Of a stretch of 64,000 nucleotides of DNA, positions 40,927 through 49,312 are shown in pieces. The translations under genes and the position numbers were made by a program. The notes under the pieces were generated by a model that was not told the DNA's origin, did not search any database, and saw nothing but the letters and a program-made list of their open reading frames with translations. The DNA lies in contig CALURJ010000007.1 of NCBI GenBank assembly GCA_944323145.1, positions 17,076 to 81,075 of the forward strand. Reading direction: 5' to 3'. The first letter of the stretch is position 1. Each line of letters starts with the position of its first letter. The DNA is from Candidatus Gastranaerophilales bacterium (GTDB taxonomy: Bacteria > Cyanobacteriota > Vampirovibrionia > Gastranaerophilales > Gastranaerophilaceae).

Positions 40927-42465
40927 TTACGCTTCTTTTTTAGCTTTTTTATATTTAATAAGCAAAAGTAAAGGTATTACAGCCACAGCCATAAGTGCAA
41001 GAACTGTAAAAGCATCAAAAAATGATGCGAGTCTTGCCTGCTGTAACATCTGATTGTATAAAGTACCACCGGCTTTTTTGGCCGCAACAACTTCAGGGTA
41101 GTGCATTAAAAATTTGGTTTTTAATGCTCCCAATTTGTATAAATACATGTGATTATGCGGGGCAAGATTCTCAACGAGATAAGTCTGTCTTACCTGTGAA
41201 ACCCTTGCGATAAATGTTGCTGAAGCTGATGTTGCTATCGCTGTTATAATGTTTTTGAATAATGCATGTAAAGATGCCGCATCTGCATTTTTAGAAGCCG
41301 GAAGTGTTTGAAAAGAAAGAGCTGTAATAGGAACAAACGCCATAGGAACTCCGATACAAAGCAATATGTTTGGCAATATTACACTTTCTATTGAAGATGT
41401 TGTGTTTAACTGCGTAAGCATTAGAACAGATGCTGACATCGTTAAAAGTCCTGCTGCTGCCATTATTTTTGGTTTAATATATTTTGAAAGTTCGCCGAAT
41501 ACTAACAGACCGATAAGACAAATTACTGCCCGCGGAAACATGGAAAGTCCGGATTTTGACGGGCTGTATCCGAGTAAACTTTGTACAAACATCGGAACAA
41601 GAAGAAGGGTTGAATAAAGCATTACATTTATAAAAGAACTTATTAATGTTCCAAACATAAAATTTCTGTCTTTGAACACCCTGATGTCGATTACGGGATA
41701 CTTATATTCAAGTTCCCAAACATAAAAGAATACAAACGCAAAAACGCATACTCCAGTAGTCCAGCAAATCCATGTTGTATCAAACCAGTTATACTGCTGG
41801 CCTTTATCAAGCACAACCTGCATGCATCCCATGGCAAGAACTATTGCACTATAACCTATAATGTCAAACTTTTTGTTGTATTTTTGTTTTTCCGGTTTGT
41901 CATTGGGTACAAACATTTTAACAAGAGCAAAAGAAATCATACACAGCGGAATATTCATGATAAAAATCCACTGCCATGAGTAATTATCTGTCAAATACCC
42001 GCCGATAAACGGCCCTGCAAGCGGTGAAAACATTGCAGCAACTCCGAATAAACCCATTGCAACACCTCTTTGTTCCGGCGGAAATATCTCAAGCAATACA
42101 GCCTGAGATAAAGGTAAAATTGCACCGCTTCCCACACCTTGTATAACCCTTGCGGCAATAAGAGCCTGCAGGTTAGGAGCAAGAATGCAAAGCAGACATC
42201 CTAGAGTAAATATCCAGATACTGTAAAAGAGTAAAAGCTTTTTCCCTATTGTTCTGACCAGATACCCTGTAACAGGGAGCATAAGTCCGCCTGATATAAT
42301 ATAACAGGTAATAACAGTATTTGTTTCATATTGTGTTGCTCCGTAAAAACCTGCAATATGCGGCTGGCTTACGTTTGTCGCGGATGATGCGGCAAGCGAA
42401 AGAAATGCCGGAAGCAACACGGATATTGCAACAATATAGGGGTTTGTTTTTTTTGTTTCTTCCAT
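40927..42465 (-). CDS. emrB: EmrB-type MFS multidrug transporter (DHA2)
   Basis: 512 aa with 14 predicted helices, motif A-like GYLVRTIGKKLLL and DHA2 motif C GPFIGGYLTDNYSWQWIFIMNIPL. Proton-driven export of hydrophobic drugs across the inner membrane. Its ATG overlaps the emrA stop by one base. Together with EmrA and the divergently encoded TolC-like protein it forms a tripartite pump spanning both membranes. Confidence 0.92.
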   Translation of the reverse strand: MEETKKTNPYIVAISVLLPAFLSLAASSATNVSQPHIAGFYGATQYETNTVITCYIISGGLMLPVTGYLVRTIGKKLLLFYSIWIFTLGCLLCILAPNLQALIAARVIQGVGSGAILPLSQAVLLEIFPPEQRGVAMGLFGVAAMFSPLAGPFIGGYLTDNYSWQWIFIMNIPLCMISFALVKMFVPNDKPEKQKYNKKFDIIGYSAIVLAMGCMQVVLDKGQQYNWFDTTWICWTTGVCVFAFVFFYVWELEYKYPVIDIRVFKDRNFMFGTLISSFINVMLYSTLLLVPMFVQSLLGYSPSKSGLSMFPRAVICLIGLLVFGELSKYIKPKIMAAAGLLTMSASVLMLTQLNTTSSIESVILPNILLCIGVPMAFVPITALSFQTLPASKNADAASLHALFKNIITAIATSASATFIARVSQVRQTYLVENLAPHNHMYLYKLGALKTKFLMHYPEVVAAKKAGGTLYNQMLQQARLASFFDAFTVLALMAVAVIPLLLLIKYKKAKKEA

Positions 42466-43580
42466 TATCTGATTTTAACCTTTGGTACTACTGACATTCC
42501 CGGGACAATGTTGTAATCTTTTATATCTTCGTCAAAAAGAATTTTGACCGGTACACGCTGAACGATTTTTACGTAGCTTCCTACCGCATTTTCCGGCGGG
42601 AACAAACTTGATTTTGCACCAGTAGAACGCTGGATACTATCAACATGACCTTTAAAGCGTTTGTTCGGGTAAGTGTCTACTTTAATAGATACAGGCTGTC
42701 CTTTTTTCATGTTGGTTAATTGTATTTCCTTAAAGTTTGCGATTACCCAGACATGTTCCGGAACTATATTCATAAGCGGCTGTCCAACCTGAACATAGTT
42801 GCCCATTTCTACGCTTCTTGCAGATACCATTCCTGACTGCGGGGCATAGATTTTTGTATATGAAAGATTTAATTTTGCCTGTTCCACTTCGGCTTCCAGT
42901 CTTTTTATTTCGGCTTGAACAGCCTCTGCTTTTGCCTGGTGGGATTCTAAAGCCGACTGCATTGCTTTGGTTTTTTCTGTTGCAGCTTTGTGATTGGCCT
43001 GTGCAACTGTATAATGAGTGTTGCTGTTATCGTAATCTTGTTTTGAAACTATACCTTCTTTATACATATCAGTGTATCTTTTGTGGTCTTTTGTCGCAAA
43101 ATCAAGTTTTGATTGAGTCGATGTAACATCTTCATAAGACTGGTTAACATTTGAAGTTCCTTCTTCAATTTGTTTTTCGGTAACAGTCAATTGAGCTTTA
43201 GCTTCCGCAAGTTTTGCTTCTGCCTGATGAAGTTTTACTTCATAATCTGCGGGATCAATTTCAACAAGAAGCTGTCCTGCTTTAACTTCGTCATTATCAT
43301 CAACAAGAAGTTTTATAACCGGCCCTTCTACACGCGGAGCAACAGAAACTAACCTTCCTTCAACAAATGCATCGTCCGTAGATTGGAAAAAAGTTGCATG
43401 TATAGCAAGGTAAATTCCCATTAATACAAGTATAACGGCTGTTATTACAGGAACAAATACCCTTTTTTTCTTATATTCGGGGCGTTTTTTCTTTGCTTTT
43501 TCTTTTCTTTCTTTTAATCTTTCTTTAGCTTTTTCTTCAAATTGTTCATCGTGAACTTTCTTTTGGGGTTTGTCTGCCAT
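42465..43580 (-). CDS. emrA: EmrA/HlyD-family periplasmic adaptor
   Basis: 371 aa. A Lys-rich cytoplasmic N-terminus (about 1-45), one transmembrane helix at about 47-66, a lipoyl half motif (VSVAPRVEGPVIKLLVDDND), a long coiled-coil hairpin (about 110-230), and the second half (SYTKIYAPQSGMVSARSVEMG). Links EmrB to the outer-membrane channel. Co-transcribed marR-emrA-emrB. Confidence 0.93.
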   Translation of the reverse strand: MADKPQKKVHDEQFEEKAKERLKERKEKAKKKRPEYKKKRVFVPVITAVILVLMGIYLAIHATFFQSTDDAFVEGRLVSVAPRVEGPVIKLLVDDNDEVKAGQLLVEIDPADYEVKLHQAEAKLAEAKAQLTVTEKQIEEGTSNVNQSYEDVTSTQSKLDFATKDHKRYTDMYKEGIVSKQDYDNSNTHYTVAQANHKAATEKTKAMQSALESHQAKAEAVQAEIKRLEAEVEQAKLNLSYTKIYAPQSGMVSARSVEMGNYVQVGQPLMNIVPEHVWVIANFKEIQLTNMKKGQPVSIKVDTYPNKRFKGHVDSIQRSTGAKSSLFPPENAVGSYVKIVQRVPVKILFDEDIKDYNIVPGMSVVPKVKIR

Positions 43581-43594
43581 TTGTCACCTCTTAA

Positions 43595-44053
43595 TTATAT
43601 TTGCATATTTAATTTTTCTTCCAAATTCGCTTTTATTTTATTTAATACTTTCAAACAACTTGTTAATTCTTCATCGCTTATCCCTTTGACAGTGTCTTGC
43701 CAGTGTTCCAATACGGTCGGCACGACTTTTTCGTAAGCTTGTTTTCCTTCTTCAGTTATATTAATTTTAAAGATTTTCCTTTTGTTAGTGTCAGGGGTTC
43801 TTGTAACAAGTCCTTTTTCTTCCAAAATATTTATAATTCTTGTAATATTTGGTCTGTCTTTAAGGGTTAATGCCCCGATTTGCCTTTGGTACAAACCGTC
43901 ATGGTCAAGAATAGCTGTTAATACTGTAAATTGTTCGGGGGTTATAGGGTATTTTGCTTTAGCAAATTTTTGGTTTGCTATGGCGCGAACCATTTTACCG
44001 ACACGCACCAGTTTCATACCAATTCTGCTTTGTAATAAATTAAACTTGTCCAT
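43595..44053 (-). CDS. MarR-family regulator of the efflux set
   Basis: 152 aa from the ATG at 44053; a longer frame from 44107 would run through the operator and is not preferred. Winged helix: TPEQFTVLTAILDHDGLYQRQIGALTLKDRPNITRIINILEEKGLV with wing TPDTNKRKIFKINITEEG. First gene of the marR-emrA-emrB transcript, divergent from the TolC-like gene. The palindrome at 44071-44092 is its likely operator, giving derepression by pump substrates. Confidence 0.92.
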   Translation of the reverse strand: MDKFNLLQSRIGMKLVRVGKMVRAIANQKFAKAKYPITPEQFTVLTAILDHDGLYQRQIGALTLKDRPNITRIINILEEKGLVTRTPDTNKRKIFKINITEEGKQAYEKVVPTVLEHWQDTVKGISDEELTSCLKVLNKIKANLEEKLNMQI

Positions 44054-44062
44054 GATTTTTCT

Positions 44063-44092
44063 TTGTGTTATTGTGTTATCATAATAACACAA
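44063..44092. promoter_or_regulatory. Probable MarR operator, three half-sites
   Basis: TTGTGTTAT (44071-44079) and ATAACACAA (44084-44092) form a perfect 9-4-9 palindrome; an extra direct half-site TTGTGTTA lies at 44063-44070. It occupies the 56-base gap between marR and the TolC-like gene, so one bound repressor could control both directions. Confidence 0.75.
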
Positions 44093-44109
44093 AAAAGGAA
44101 ATAGCAAGC

Positions 44110-45498
44110 ATGAAAATTTTTAAAATATTACTAACCCTGTTTATTTTGCTGTGCACTTTTAATATAACTGCAGAAGCAAAAAATAAAAAAAATACCCCGG
44201 ACTATAGAATGGAATATTTAAATTTAGAATGGTGGCAAAAATATAATGATCCCGTTTTAACGGATTATATTACTACTGCATTTAACAACAATCAGGATTT
44301 AAAAATTGCATCTTTAAATGTAAAACAATCTGAACAGGTCGTTAAAATGGCGTTTGCCGGACAGCTCCCGCAAGTTGGGTTTCAAGGCGATGTGTTCAGA
44401 GATTTTTCGTCTTCAACAGTAAGATTTGGAGATGTAGTTATACCAGATTATAAGCAAAGTAATTTCTTTTTGCCTTTAACAATGAGTTATGAAGTTGATA
44501 TTTGGGGTGAGAATTACCTCAAGACTAAATCTGTAAAAAAACAGCATGAAATTGTAAAGCAGAATGAAAGGGCTTCTTATATCTCTTTAACTTCTGCTGT
44601 TGCTTCACAATATTTTAATTTAATAAAGTTTGACAAGCTCATAAATGCTCAGGAAGAACTTGTTAAGCTTCAAACAGAAATTGTCAGAATGGAAGAAATA
44701 AAATATAAAAACGGTTTGTGTCCTGTAACGGAGCTTATGGACGAAAAACAACTTTTAACCCAGTTAAAAGAAGAGCTGAATATATATAAAGATAAACGTG
44801 AAGTTGTTGGTCGGGAACTTGGCGTTTTGACCGGTTTAAGAGAAAAAGATTTAATTGCAATGCCAAGAACGGAGTATTCTGAATTGGCTTTGCTTACTGT
44901 TCCTGATGCAATAAATGCGGAAGTTATACAATACAGACCCGATTTCGTGAAAGCAGAAGATTATATTGAAAAAATAGGAATAGATGCGAAGGTCGCAAAA
45001 CGTGATTTTCTGCCAAAATTTGTTTTATACGGTCAGGCTGGATTTAACGCGTATAATTTAGGTAATATTTTCGGAGATCATACTTTTAAATCCCTTTTAG
45101 GTTTTATGCCATCAATTGATTTATTTACCGGAGGTGCTAAGATGGCGCGTTTAAAATGGACAAAAATTGAACTTGAAAAAGCTCAGCAGCTGTATGAAAA
45201 GACAATTTTGACATCAATACAGGAAGTTAATGATTCTCTTAGCGCGGCAAAGACAAGAGAAAAAAATTACAAAGAAAGTGTAAAGCGTTACAACCTTGAA
45301 AATGAAAAATTTATTCTTGCTGATAAAAAGTTTAATATTGGCGCCAAATCCAAACTTGACAGAATGAAAGATGAAGAAAGACTTCTTGTCGCTGAAAAGG
45401 ATGAAGTAAACGGAAAAATTAATTATCTTATTTCTACTATTGATGTTTACAAAGCTGTCGGCGGAAAGGATTTAACTACAGTAAATGATAGTTTATAA
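44110..45498 (+). CDS. TolC-like outer-membrane efflux protein
   Basis: 462 aa from the ATG at 44110, preceded by AGGA ten bases upstream. Signal peptide about 1-21, then two OEP repeats (about 40-240, 250-460) with helical NNNQDLKIASLNVKQSEQVVKMA and the beta segment GFQGDVFRDF. NodT/CusC style, but no usable lipobox (LLC). Outer-membrane channel for EmrAB; divergent from marR. Confidence 0.9.
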   Translation: MKIFKILLTLFILLCTFNITAEAKNKKNTPDYRMEYLNLEWWQKYNDPVLTDYITTAFNNNQDLKIASLNVKQSEQVVKMAFAGQLPQVGFQGDVFRDFSSSTVRFGDVVIPDYKQSNFFLPLTMSYEVDIWGENYLKTKSVKKQHEIVKQNERASYISLTSAVASQYFNLIKFDKLINAQEELVKLQTEIVRMEEIKYKNGLCPVTELMDEKQLLTQLKEELNIYKDKREVVGRELGVLTGLREKDLIAMPRTEYSELALLTVPDAINAEVIQYRPDFVKAEDYIEKIGIDAKVAKRDFLPKFVLYGQAGFNAYNLGNIFGDHTFKSLLGFMPSIDLFTGGAKMARLKWTKIELEKAQQLYEKTILTSIQEVNDSLSAAKTREKNYKESVKRYNLENEKFILADKKFNIGAKSKLDRMKDEERLLVAEKDEVNGKINYLISTIDVYKAVGGKDLTTVNDSL

Positions 45499-45563
45499 TA
45501 TAGTCCTTCTCAGTTAGCTGTTTGTAGAATTTATTTGTAAAACAAAAATGATTTAATTAGTGT

Positions 45564-46127
45564 ATGTTAAAAAAAGTCTTAACAATTATTGCTTTATTTT
45601 TAGGTTCGGCCTTTTGTCTTGCAGAAGATATCCACTTTGACAATGAAGTTTATACACTTAAATACAGTGCCATTGCTCCGAAAACAAACGGATACGGGAA
45701 CGAATATTTTAAGAAAAATGAAAATGTTGCCAACTGGACAAAGATGATAGGTATTTATTATTATCCAGAAGAAAACAATCCTATAAAGTATGCCGAGGAT
45801 TTTGACAAAACTGTTGAAAGTACTGATAACAGCGTGCTTTTAAAATTTATTGAAAATAAAAAATCCGATAAGGCTGCAATAAGTTTTCTTGTAAACGGAA
45901 CTGAAAATGCTAAGAAATATTTCGAATATGATATATATAAATTTGAAAAGCATTCGGATAAGGGCATGCTCCTCTTAAAGTATGCGGTGAAGCACTACTT
46001 CACAAATAATGATGAAATAAATAAAATTGCACAAAGGGTAAAAGAAAATAATGACAAATATCTGGAAATGATTATAACATCACCAATTCCGCCGATTGTT
46101 GAAAAAGATGTTTCTGTTCACGAATAA
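45564..46127 (+). CDS. Secreted hypothetical protein
   Basis: 187 residues. Signal peptide 1-20 (KKVLTIIALFLGSAFCLA), then a mixed alpha/beta domain with many aromatic residues and a C-terminal SPIPPIVEKDVSVHE tail. TTTAAT ends six bases before the ATG and no ribosome site exists, so it may be leaderless. It is downstream of the TolC-like gene by 65 bases. No domain recognised. Confidence 0.72.
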   Translation: MLKKVLTIIALFLGSAFCLAEDIHFDNEVYTLKYSAIAPKTNGYGNEYFKKNENVANWTKMIGIYYYPEENNPIKYAEDFDKTVESTDNSVLLKFIENKKSDKAAISFLVNGTENAKKYFEYDIYKFEKHSDKGMLLLKYAVKHYFTNNDEINKIAQRVKENNDKYLEMIITSPIPPIVEKDVSVHE

Positions 46128-46140
46128 GAAGTCAGTGCTG

Positions 46141-46169
46141 TTGACATATTCGCTTGCAAACTTTATTAT
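46141..46169 (+). promoter_or_regulatory. Promoter of the radical SAM gene, leaderless
   Basis: TTGACA (46141-46146), 17-base spacer, TATTAT (46164-46169), six bases before ATG 46176. No Shine-Dalgarno. The promoter begins 14 bases after the previous stop. Confidence 0.75.
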
Positions 46170-46175
46170 GCTGTT

Positions 46176-46979
46176 ATGGTAGTTATAGATACGGCACGGG
46201 TTAAAGATTATTTAACTAAAACAAAGTTAACAACGCTAGATTACGTGATAAATCCTTATGTTGGCTGTCCGAATAAGTGTTTATATTGTTATGCTGCTTA
46301 TATGTCAAGTTTTAGCAAGCATAAAGAAGAATGGGGCGAGTTTATAGACGTAAAGCAAACCAGAAAAAAAATTAATACGTTCAAAATAAAAAACAAAAAA
46401 GTAATGATAAGTACTGTTACCGACCCTTACAATTCTTTTGAAGAAAAATACGGAATAACACGTATGCTAATGGAACAGCTTGTTAATTCAGAGGCATTTA
46501 TAAGTGTTGTTACAAAATCAAAACTTGTGTTGAGGGATCTTGATTTGTTTAAGAAAATGAAGCATATAGAAGTAGCTTTGTCTATAAGTGTTTTAGATGA
46601 AAAACTAAAGAAAAAGATTGAACCGAATTCTTCGACTATTGAAGAAAGAGTTGAAACTTTAAAACTTTTAAAGCAAAATGGTATTAAGTCGGTTGTATTT
46701 GTTGCGCCGATAATTCCTCAAATGACGAATTTTAAAAAAATAATAGAAACAACAAAAGAATATGCTGATGAATACTGGTTTGACAATTTGAATTTGAGGA
46801 GTAGTTTTAAAGCAAAAATGTTTCAATTTATAAATGATGAATTTCCGATTTATAAATCATTATACGATGATATTTATAACAAAAAAAATCCGCAGTATTT
46901 TGCAGAACTGAATGAAGAAATAGAAAAATATTGCAGTGAAAATAATATAGTTTATAAGAATTTCTATGCCGGCACATAA
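46176..46979 (+). CDS. Radical SAM protein, SPL/Rv2578c-like
   Basis: 267 aa. GCPNKCLYCYA supplies the CxxxCxxC cluster motif at about residues 30-40; STVTDPYNSFEEKYGITR and the later KSVVFVAPIIPQMTNF match the spore-photoproduct-lyase-like radical SAM group often called DNA repair photolyase-like. Chemistry not known for this subgroup. Predicted leaderless from a consensus promoter. A hairpin at 47036 follows. Confidence 0.85.
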   Translation: MVVIDTARVKDYLTKTKLTTLDYVINPYVGCPNKCLYCYAAYMSSFSKHKEEWGEFIDVKQTRKKINTFKIKNKKVMISTVTDPYNSFEEKYGITRMLMEQLVNSEAFISVVTKSKLVLRDLDLFKKMKHIEVALSISVLDEKLKKKIEPNSSTIEERVETLKLLKQNGIKSVVFVAPIIPQMTNFKKIIETTKEYADEYWFDNLNLRSSFKAKMFQFINDEFPIYKSLYDDIYNKKNPQYFAELNEEIEKYCSENNIVYKNFYAGT

Positions 46980-47035
46980 ATTGCTTCTTGACCAAAATAA
47001 ATAATAAATCTTTTGCCGGCTTTTCCTAAAATTTA

Positions 47036-47071
47036 AAAGGGTATTGATGTTTATAAAACTCAATGCCCTTT
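47036..47071 (+). terminator. Hairpin downstream of the radical SAM gene
   Basis: AAAGGGTATTGA (47036-47047) pairs with TCAATGCCCTTT (47060-47071) with one mismatch. The T tract is short, so termination strength is uncertain. The remainder of 47072-47188 holds the -10-like TATAAT at about 47129 for the next gene. Confidence 0.5.
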
Positions 47072-47188
47072 GGTTATGATTCAATTTTATTTTATATAAT
47101 TTGTATGATTAATAAAATTAAAAAATTGGGTATAATATTTTATATTAGTTTCTTTAGCGTTTTATTAGATTTATCGGGAGATTAGTTT

Positions 47189-48598
47189 ATGGAAGATTTA
47201 AAGAGTAATGACGAGTCAAGAGTCAAGAAAGCAAAGTTGATGAAGATTTTTATTTCTTTTGCTGCAGGTATGGCAGGGCTTTTGTTCGGGCTTGATATTG
47301 GTGTAATTTCGGGAGCTTTGCCTTTTATTACGACGCACTTTGAACTTACAAGCCGGCTTCAGGAATGGGTTGTAAGTACGATGATGCTTGGTGCTGCATT
47401 GGGTGCAATGTCAACAGGATGGATTTCTTTTAAACTTGGCCGTAAAAAGAGTTTGATGGCAGGAGCTGCATTATTTGTTCTGGGTTCAATCGGATGCGCC
47501 TGCGCTCCTAATATTTTGACGCTTCTTATATCACGGGTAATGCTTGGATTTGCTGTTGGGATAGCATCATACGTAGCTCCTTTATATCTCTCTGAAATGT
47601 CTGAAAAAGAGGACAGGGGAAAACTTATTTCGATGTATCAGATGATGGTTACAATAGGTATTCTTGTCGCGTTTATATCCGATACATTATTCAGTTATGG
47701 CGGGCACTGGAGAATGATGCTGGGTGTAATAAGTATTCCTGCATTACTTTTGATGTTTGCTGTTTTCGGTCTGCCTGACAGCCCCAGGTGGCTGGCTTCA
47801 AAAGGTCATTTTGATAAGGCAAAAGATATTTTGAGAATGCTTAGTACTACAGATGCTAAAGCAGATGGTGAGCTTAATGAAATTCGTGAAAGCTTAAAAG
47901 TTAAGCAAGAGGGTTGGGGACTTTTTAAAGCTAATAAAAATGTACGCAGAGCAGTTTATTTGGGAATGTTATTACAGGCAATGCAGCAGTTTACCGGCAT
48001 GAATGTGATATTATATTATGCACCGCAAATATTCAAACATGCTGGATTCGCAAATACAGAGCAGCAGATGATTGCAACTGTAATATGCGGATTAACAAAT
48101 TCTCTTGCAACATTAATAGCGATGAAAACTGTTGATAGGCAGGGAAGAAAACCTATTTTAAAAATCGGATTTGCAGGAATGGCTGCTGGTACGTTTTTAC
48201 TTGGAGTTTGTTTATATATGATAAATGCCGGTTTCAGTGCCTTGTGGATTTCTGTTGCGGCAGTTGTTATGACATTATTTACAATTACAAGTTTTGCGAT
48301 GAGTGCAGGTCCTGTTGTCTGGATTTTATGTTCGGAAATTCAACCTTTGAAAAGCCGAGATTTCGGGGTCGCCTGCTCTACTACAACAAACTGGATTGTA
48401 AATATGATAATAGGAGCAACTTTCCTTACATTAATAAATACGTTCGGTATTGCTGTTACATTCTGGATATATACCGCATTGAACCTTTCATTTATAGTTC
48501 TTACGGTATTACTAATTCCGGAAACAAAAGGAATTTCTCTGGAAAATATTGAAAAAAATCTTATGGAAGGCAAGCCTTTAAAAGATATTGGTGTATAA
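47189..48598 (+). CDS. GalP-like sugar:H+ symporter (MFS)
   Basis: 469 aa, 12 helices. [55 protein letters not shown] and IPETKG are sugar-porter signatures. The resemblance to E. coli GalP as I recall it is high throughout, including [13 protein letters not shown] and [17 protein letters not shown]. Likely imports galactose or glucose with protons. GGGAG precedes the ATG; the terminator at 48604 follows at once. Confidence 0.93.
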   Translation: MEDLKSNDESRVKKAKLMKIFISFAAGMAGLLFGLDIGVISGALPFITTHFELTSRLQEWVVSTMMLGAALGAMSTGWISFKLGRKKSLMAGAALFVLGSIGCACAPNILTLLISRVMLGFAVGIASYVAPLYLSEMSEKEDRGKLISMYQMMVTIGILVAFISDTLFSYGGHWRMMLGVISIPALLLMFAVFGLPDSPRWLASKGHFDKAKDILRMLSTTDAKADGELNEIRESLKVKQEGWGLFKANKNVRRAVYLGMLLQAMQQFTGMNVILYYAPQIFKHAGFANTEQQMIATVICGLTNSLATLIAMKTVDRQGRKPILKIGFAGMAAGTFLLGVCLYMINAGFSALWISVAAVVMTLFTITSFAMSAGPVVWILCSEIQPLKSRDFGVACSTTTNWIVNMIIGATFLTLINTFGIAVTFWIYTALNLSFIVLTVLLIPETKGISLENIEKNLMEGKPLKDIGV

Positions 48599-48603
48599 CT
48601 TAA

Positions 48604-48636
48604 AAATAGCTCCTGTAAAATACAGGAGCTGTTTTT
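48604..48636 (+). terminator. Terminator of the sugar transporter
   Basis: AAATAGCTCCTGTA pairs with TACAGGAGCTGTTT (one mismatch), then Ts. Confidence 0.88.
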
Positions 48637-48679
48637 AAGTATTGTGTGTGGTATTATAAATATGTAAGGAGGATGTGTT

Positions 48680-49312
48680 ATGAAGGTTTTATTGTTTAAC
48701 GGAAGCTCTAATGAACACGGGTGTACTTATACCGCATTAAAAGAGGCAGCTTCGGCTCTTGAAAAAAACGGTATTGAAACAGAAATTATTCAGGTTGGGA
48801 AAAATGCAATACGTGATTGTATCGGTTGCGGAGCATGCAGAAAAACAGGAAACGGATGCGTTTTTAAAGACGATATTGTGAACGAAGTGATTGAAAAAGC
48901 AAAAGACGCGGACGGTTTTATTTTTGGCTCACCGGTTTATTATGCCCATCCAAGCGGAAGACTTTTATCATTTATGGACAGAGTATTTTACGCAGGCAGT
49001 GCAGCATTTACGTTTAAACCTGCTGCTGCAATTGTTTCTGCAAGACGTGCAGGTACAACCGCTTCCTTGGATGCAATAACAAAACACTTTACAATAAATC
49101 AAATGCCTGTAGTTTCTTCAAATTACTGGCCGATGGTTCACGGTGCGCAGAATACTCCGGATGATGTTAAACAGGATATTGAAGGCTTACAGATTATGAG
49201 AGTATTGGGCGATAATATGTCATGGATTTTGAAATGTATTGAGGCAGGTAAACAGCAAGGGATTGTACCTCCTCAAAATGAAGATAAAGTTATGACAAAT
49301 TTTATCCGTTAA
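48680..49312 (+). CDS. Iron-sulfur flavoprotein-like NAD(P)H reductase
   Basis: 210 aa flavodoxin-like fold. FMN loop NGSSNEHGCTYTAL at the N-terminus, GSPVYYAHPSGRL, and a cysteine motif CIGCGACRKTGNGC that can hold an Fe-S cluster. AAGGAGG precedes the ATG. Probably an anaerobic electron-transfer or quinone/nitro reductase. A second relative is at 61251. Confidence 0.88.
   Translation: MKVLLFNGSSNEHGCTYTALKEAASALEKNGIETEIIQVGKNAIRDCIGCGACRKTGNGCVFKDDIVNEVIEKAKDADGFIFGSPVYYAHPSGRLLSFMDRVFYAGSAAFTFKPAAAIVSARRAGTTASLDAITKHFTINQMPVVSSNYWPMVHGAQNTPDDVKQDIEGLQIMRVLGDNMSWILKCIEAGKQQGIVPPQNEDKVMTNFIR

Noticed and set aside
44065..44109. Upstream start for the TolC-like protein
   Set aside because: It would translate the MarR operator and displace the signal peptide from the N-terminus.
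48208..48552. 114-codon frame inside the sugar transporter
   Set aside because: Same-strand out-of-frame shadow; Cys/Tyr-rich and repetitive due to codon shift.
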